DNA of 64,000 bases. It comes from Ailanthus altissimus. Lineage: Eukaryota; Streptophyta; Magnoliopsida; Sapindales; Simaroubaceae. The position numbers and the translations under genes were made by a program. The stretch is from positions 14,435,688 through 14,499,687 of the forward strand of contig OX327691.1 of NCBI GenBank assembly GCA_946807835.1. The letters run 5' to 3'. The notes under the pieces were generated by a model, which searched no databases, was not told where the DNA came from, and saw only the letters and a program-made list of their open reading frames with translations. Position 1 is the stretch's first letter. Each line of letters starts with the position of its first letter. Below are positions 61,501 through 64,000 of the stretch, in pieces.

Positions 61501-63722
61501 ATTTTAATTTGGATCATTTGGTTAGTTGGTTTTTACAGGATAGAGTATGAATAACATGATAAGTTCAATTTATTGAAGATCTTCTCATAATGGAAGTTGA
61601 GCTGGCATGATGGTTTTGGTAGCTATTGACAACACTTAACTATGTGGATTGGGTTTGCAGTTTTGTCAAAAGAGTTAACTATGGAAAAAATGAAGTACTA
61701 GGTACAAGAGGTGATTCCATCTGAAAGCAGAAGGTGCTTCTCCATTATTAGAAAATTACTATTGTAGACACATACCAACAACTATGATATCTGAGCCAAT
61801 AAAGATATACTGCAGAGTCTACTAATTGGTAAGCATACAATTTACTGACCAGGTTCAAAGTGCAAATTGATATCACAAAGAAATTGTAGTTTCTCATGCA
61901 CTGAAGTTGTGAAGCTTTGGCATTTTCTCTTAATTGATTATTTATTTACAAAGGCAGAAACTACAGATGGGAAACTCAAGTCAAACATGCTGATTCAGTG
62001 CAAGTTCCAAAATTGCAAACAGTCCTACCAGTGATTTTCCATGACAAAGAACATGATATGTGAAAAAGAACTTAGAATACCAAAGCCAATCGATAAAATT
62101 ATGGAAAACCATATCTAACCCCAAAGATCAAGATCAAATTCAAGAGAGAATCTCAGATTTAATATCAAACCCCAAAATCATCACAAAACCATAACATCAA
62201 TTATTAAAACTCTATAGACTACAGTCGCCTACCAAGGCCATAACTGGATTCCCAGAATTTGCAAATGGAAGCCGGTCTTCCAAGTCAGCTTCATGCAGGC
62301 CTGATCATAAAATAATAGTGAATGTAGACAGAGTGTTACATATAAACCCTCATCATAATTATCTGAAACAGAAGAAACAATAAGCATTTTTAGAACACCT
62401 GGTAGATCGCCATTTGAAGTTGAATGCAATCTTCCATGACCATCTCTACTTGATGAATTAGATGTCTTGGACACGTTGGCAACTTCAATATTTTCCATTA
62501 GGCCATCCTCCATGGGTAGGCGGACAAAATGGAGGATGCATTGAGCTTTTGACTTGGTACCAACATGCTCTGCTATTTCATTCCAATTGTCATTGTAAAT
62601 TTCTATACCCTCAAGCAGCAAAAGTGTTTCTTGATCAGTCCAAGTCTCTCCATCTACATCACCAAAATCTTTTGCTGGATCAACCCTAATGAAATCTAGG
62701 CTTGAATGACCAGTAACAAACCTTCCTTCATGGAAGCATTCAGGACACAGAAGTATATCAACCTGTTAAATGAAATGCTAGTCAACCAAAACTAGAACCA
62801 AAATAGCAATTAAAACTAGCAACATTTATGTTGAACAATGAATTTCAGAGACAGCTGATAATGCTTGCCTCACAGCAAACTAACTACAAATGACTGAGGG
62901 GTCTTAGAGTTAAGCAGTAGTATTGTTCCTTCAATATAACTCAACCAAAAGGGTGACTTTCAAATCGTTTAAGCATATACAAATATTATGCCCCAACTGA
63001 TCGGAACTTAGTTTAAACAATTTCAAAATATCACAAATTTTTGGAACAAAACTCGCTGCAACCCCGAAGACATTTCTGCAGTTTCTTTTTTTGAGGCCGA
63101 TACAAAGTCTGGGTACAGATGGTACACAAACTAATGACAAAAAGAAAAGAACAAAAAATGGTACAGAAAGGAGAGTATATGAAAGCTACCTCCTTTTGTG
63201 ATTGATAGTACACAGCCGGAATTGGTTGAGAACAATTATTGCATTGATTTTCAGATAAACGCTCTCGAATTCTGTTGTCCAAGTCAAAGGAATCAGCATC
63301 ATGACCAGATAATGAATAAACATCAGCTGCCTTAAGCCTACACTTGGGCTTGTCAAATTTGATCAAGCTATCAATAGACTTTAAAGCATCTGACGGCACA
63401 TGAACCTCATCATTTGGATCCTCTCTCAAGTAGGACCCGCCATTCCAAGGCTTAGGAATTGGTGCAGCAGCACAGTAATTGATAATTCCCCAGTGATTAA
63501 GAAATCGAAAAATTCGATTTAGATCTTCATTGCTGACACCATCAACCAATCCCTGGCAATCAGAAACTGTGAGTCTTTTCTCTGGACTATCCATGTATTT
63601 GGCAACAATATAGTTCCTACATTCCATGTATTTCTCTGGTGTATGATCTGGAGATTTCCCAGAGAAAAAATGTGGCACCACTTGTCTCTCCAGTCGATGC
63701 ACTGTGGCTGGTGAAAACCAAT
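58541..63722 (-). CDS. SWI3C: SWI/SNF complex subunit SWI3C, 5' end beyond window
   Basis: Core subunit of plant BRM-type chromatin-remodelling complexes, nuclear. Visible exons on the minus strand: 63722-63190, 62762-62399, 62300-62233, 61335-61229, 60849-60818, 60719-60535, 59008-58541; phases agree and give the last 584 residues. The first exon starts inside a codon, so about 220 N-terminal residues (by comparison with the Arabidopsis protein) lie to the right. Domains in order: SWIRM (VPHFFSGKSPDHTPEKYM to HWGIINYCA), a ZZ-like zinc finger split by an intron (CNNC then CPEC), SANT (WTDQETLLLLEGIEIY to KAQCILHFVRLP), a coiled coil (HEEREIQRL through LLMRECEQVEKTRQRF) and a Pro/Gln/Ser-rich tail. 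Matches At1g21700 in layout. No lesions seen. Confidence 0.95.
60392..60496. repeat. 35-bp tandem repeat, three copies, in a SWI3C intron
   Basis: TTTATAGAAATTAGGAAAAG starts at 60392 and again at 60462, with a one-base variant at 60427; each is followed by AGAAAGCAAATCCAT. Near-identical copies imply recent expansion. Confidence 0.9.
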
Positions 63723-64000
63723 CTGCTCAGGCAAGGACCCAGGAAACAACAAAAAGAAATAAAGAATTAATTATGAGTGCAAGTATACAACAACAGACAA
63801 ACAACTGAGAGACAGTAAAGGGAATCGGCACAAGAAAATGCCAAGGAATATCTTTTTGGAGCCACTCAAATGATGACAAACTTACTCCTAATCAGACATC
63901 TGAATTTATAACAAGTAATCCAAAAACCGGGGGGTTTTAAATGCTTAAATTTGTTCAGACATTGGATTTATTAGCCTCAAAATTGAGAGATTAGACTTCA
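63723..64000. other. Probable SWI3C intron at the window edge
   Basis: No further exon is visible upstream of the acceptor at 63723-63724; AT-rich sequence continues to the end. Confidence 0.5.

Overview
This is a nuclear segment of a eudicot plant genome. It has an AT-rich background, genes split by short GT-AG introns, plant-specific families (PPR, NRAMP, RING, A1 cyclin) and nested LTR retrotransposons. The species cannot be fixed from sequence alone; a woody rosid would fit, but that is inference.

Left part (1-11.8 kb). A coding-free LTR element enters from the left edge. It has landed inside an already frameshifted copy of the 60S-biogenesis zinc-finger gene REI1/REIL. Next is a small intact RING-finger gene (copy A), then an intact 11-exon A1-type cyclin on the minus strand, then a tandem remnant of the same cyclin (last three exons only).

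Centre (11.85-28.3 kb). This is a transposon nest. A solo LTR is split by a second coding-free LTR-like element, which is itself split by an 8.0-kb Ty3/gypsy chromovirus with near-identical LTRs, a clear PBS and PPT, and a 5-bp target duplication. Its gag-pol is one frame with four internal stops. To the right lie a SINE-like piece, a degenerate array of roughly 180-bp units cut by a second solo LTR, and an inverted second intact copy of the RING gene (copy B) with a small third fragment at its 3' side.

Right part (28.3-64 kb). Genes in order are RFC4 (clamp-loader subunit, with an E2F site and a telo-box), a short DUF688-like protein, a PPR protein resembling Arabidopsis At1g77405, an NRAMP metal transporter, and SWI3C (SWI/SNF core subunit), whose 5' end lies beyond the right edge. 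Between the PPR and NRAMP genes sits a 2.65-kb Mutator-like non-coding element. It has long terminal inverted repeats, a perfect 9-bp target duplication and four tandem copies of a CpG-rich palindromic block. It is the most unusual structure in the window.

Function. RFC4 and cyclin A1 both belong to S/G2/M-phase cell-cycle work. SWI3C remodels chromatin. The remaining genes are unrelated, as expected for plant gene order. RFC4, the DUF688-like gene and SWI3C match the gene order at Arabidopsis At1g21690-At1g21700, whereas cyclin A1 and the PPR match At1g77390-At1g77405. The window therefore looks like an unfractionated ancestor of two Arabidopsis chromosome 1 blocks.
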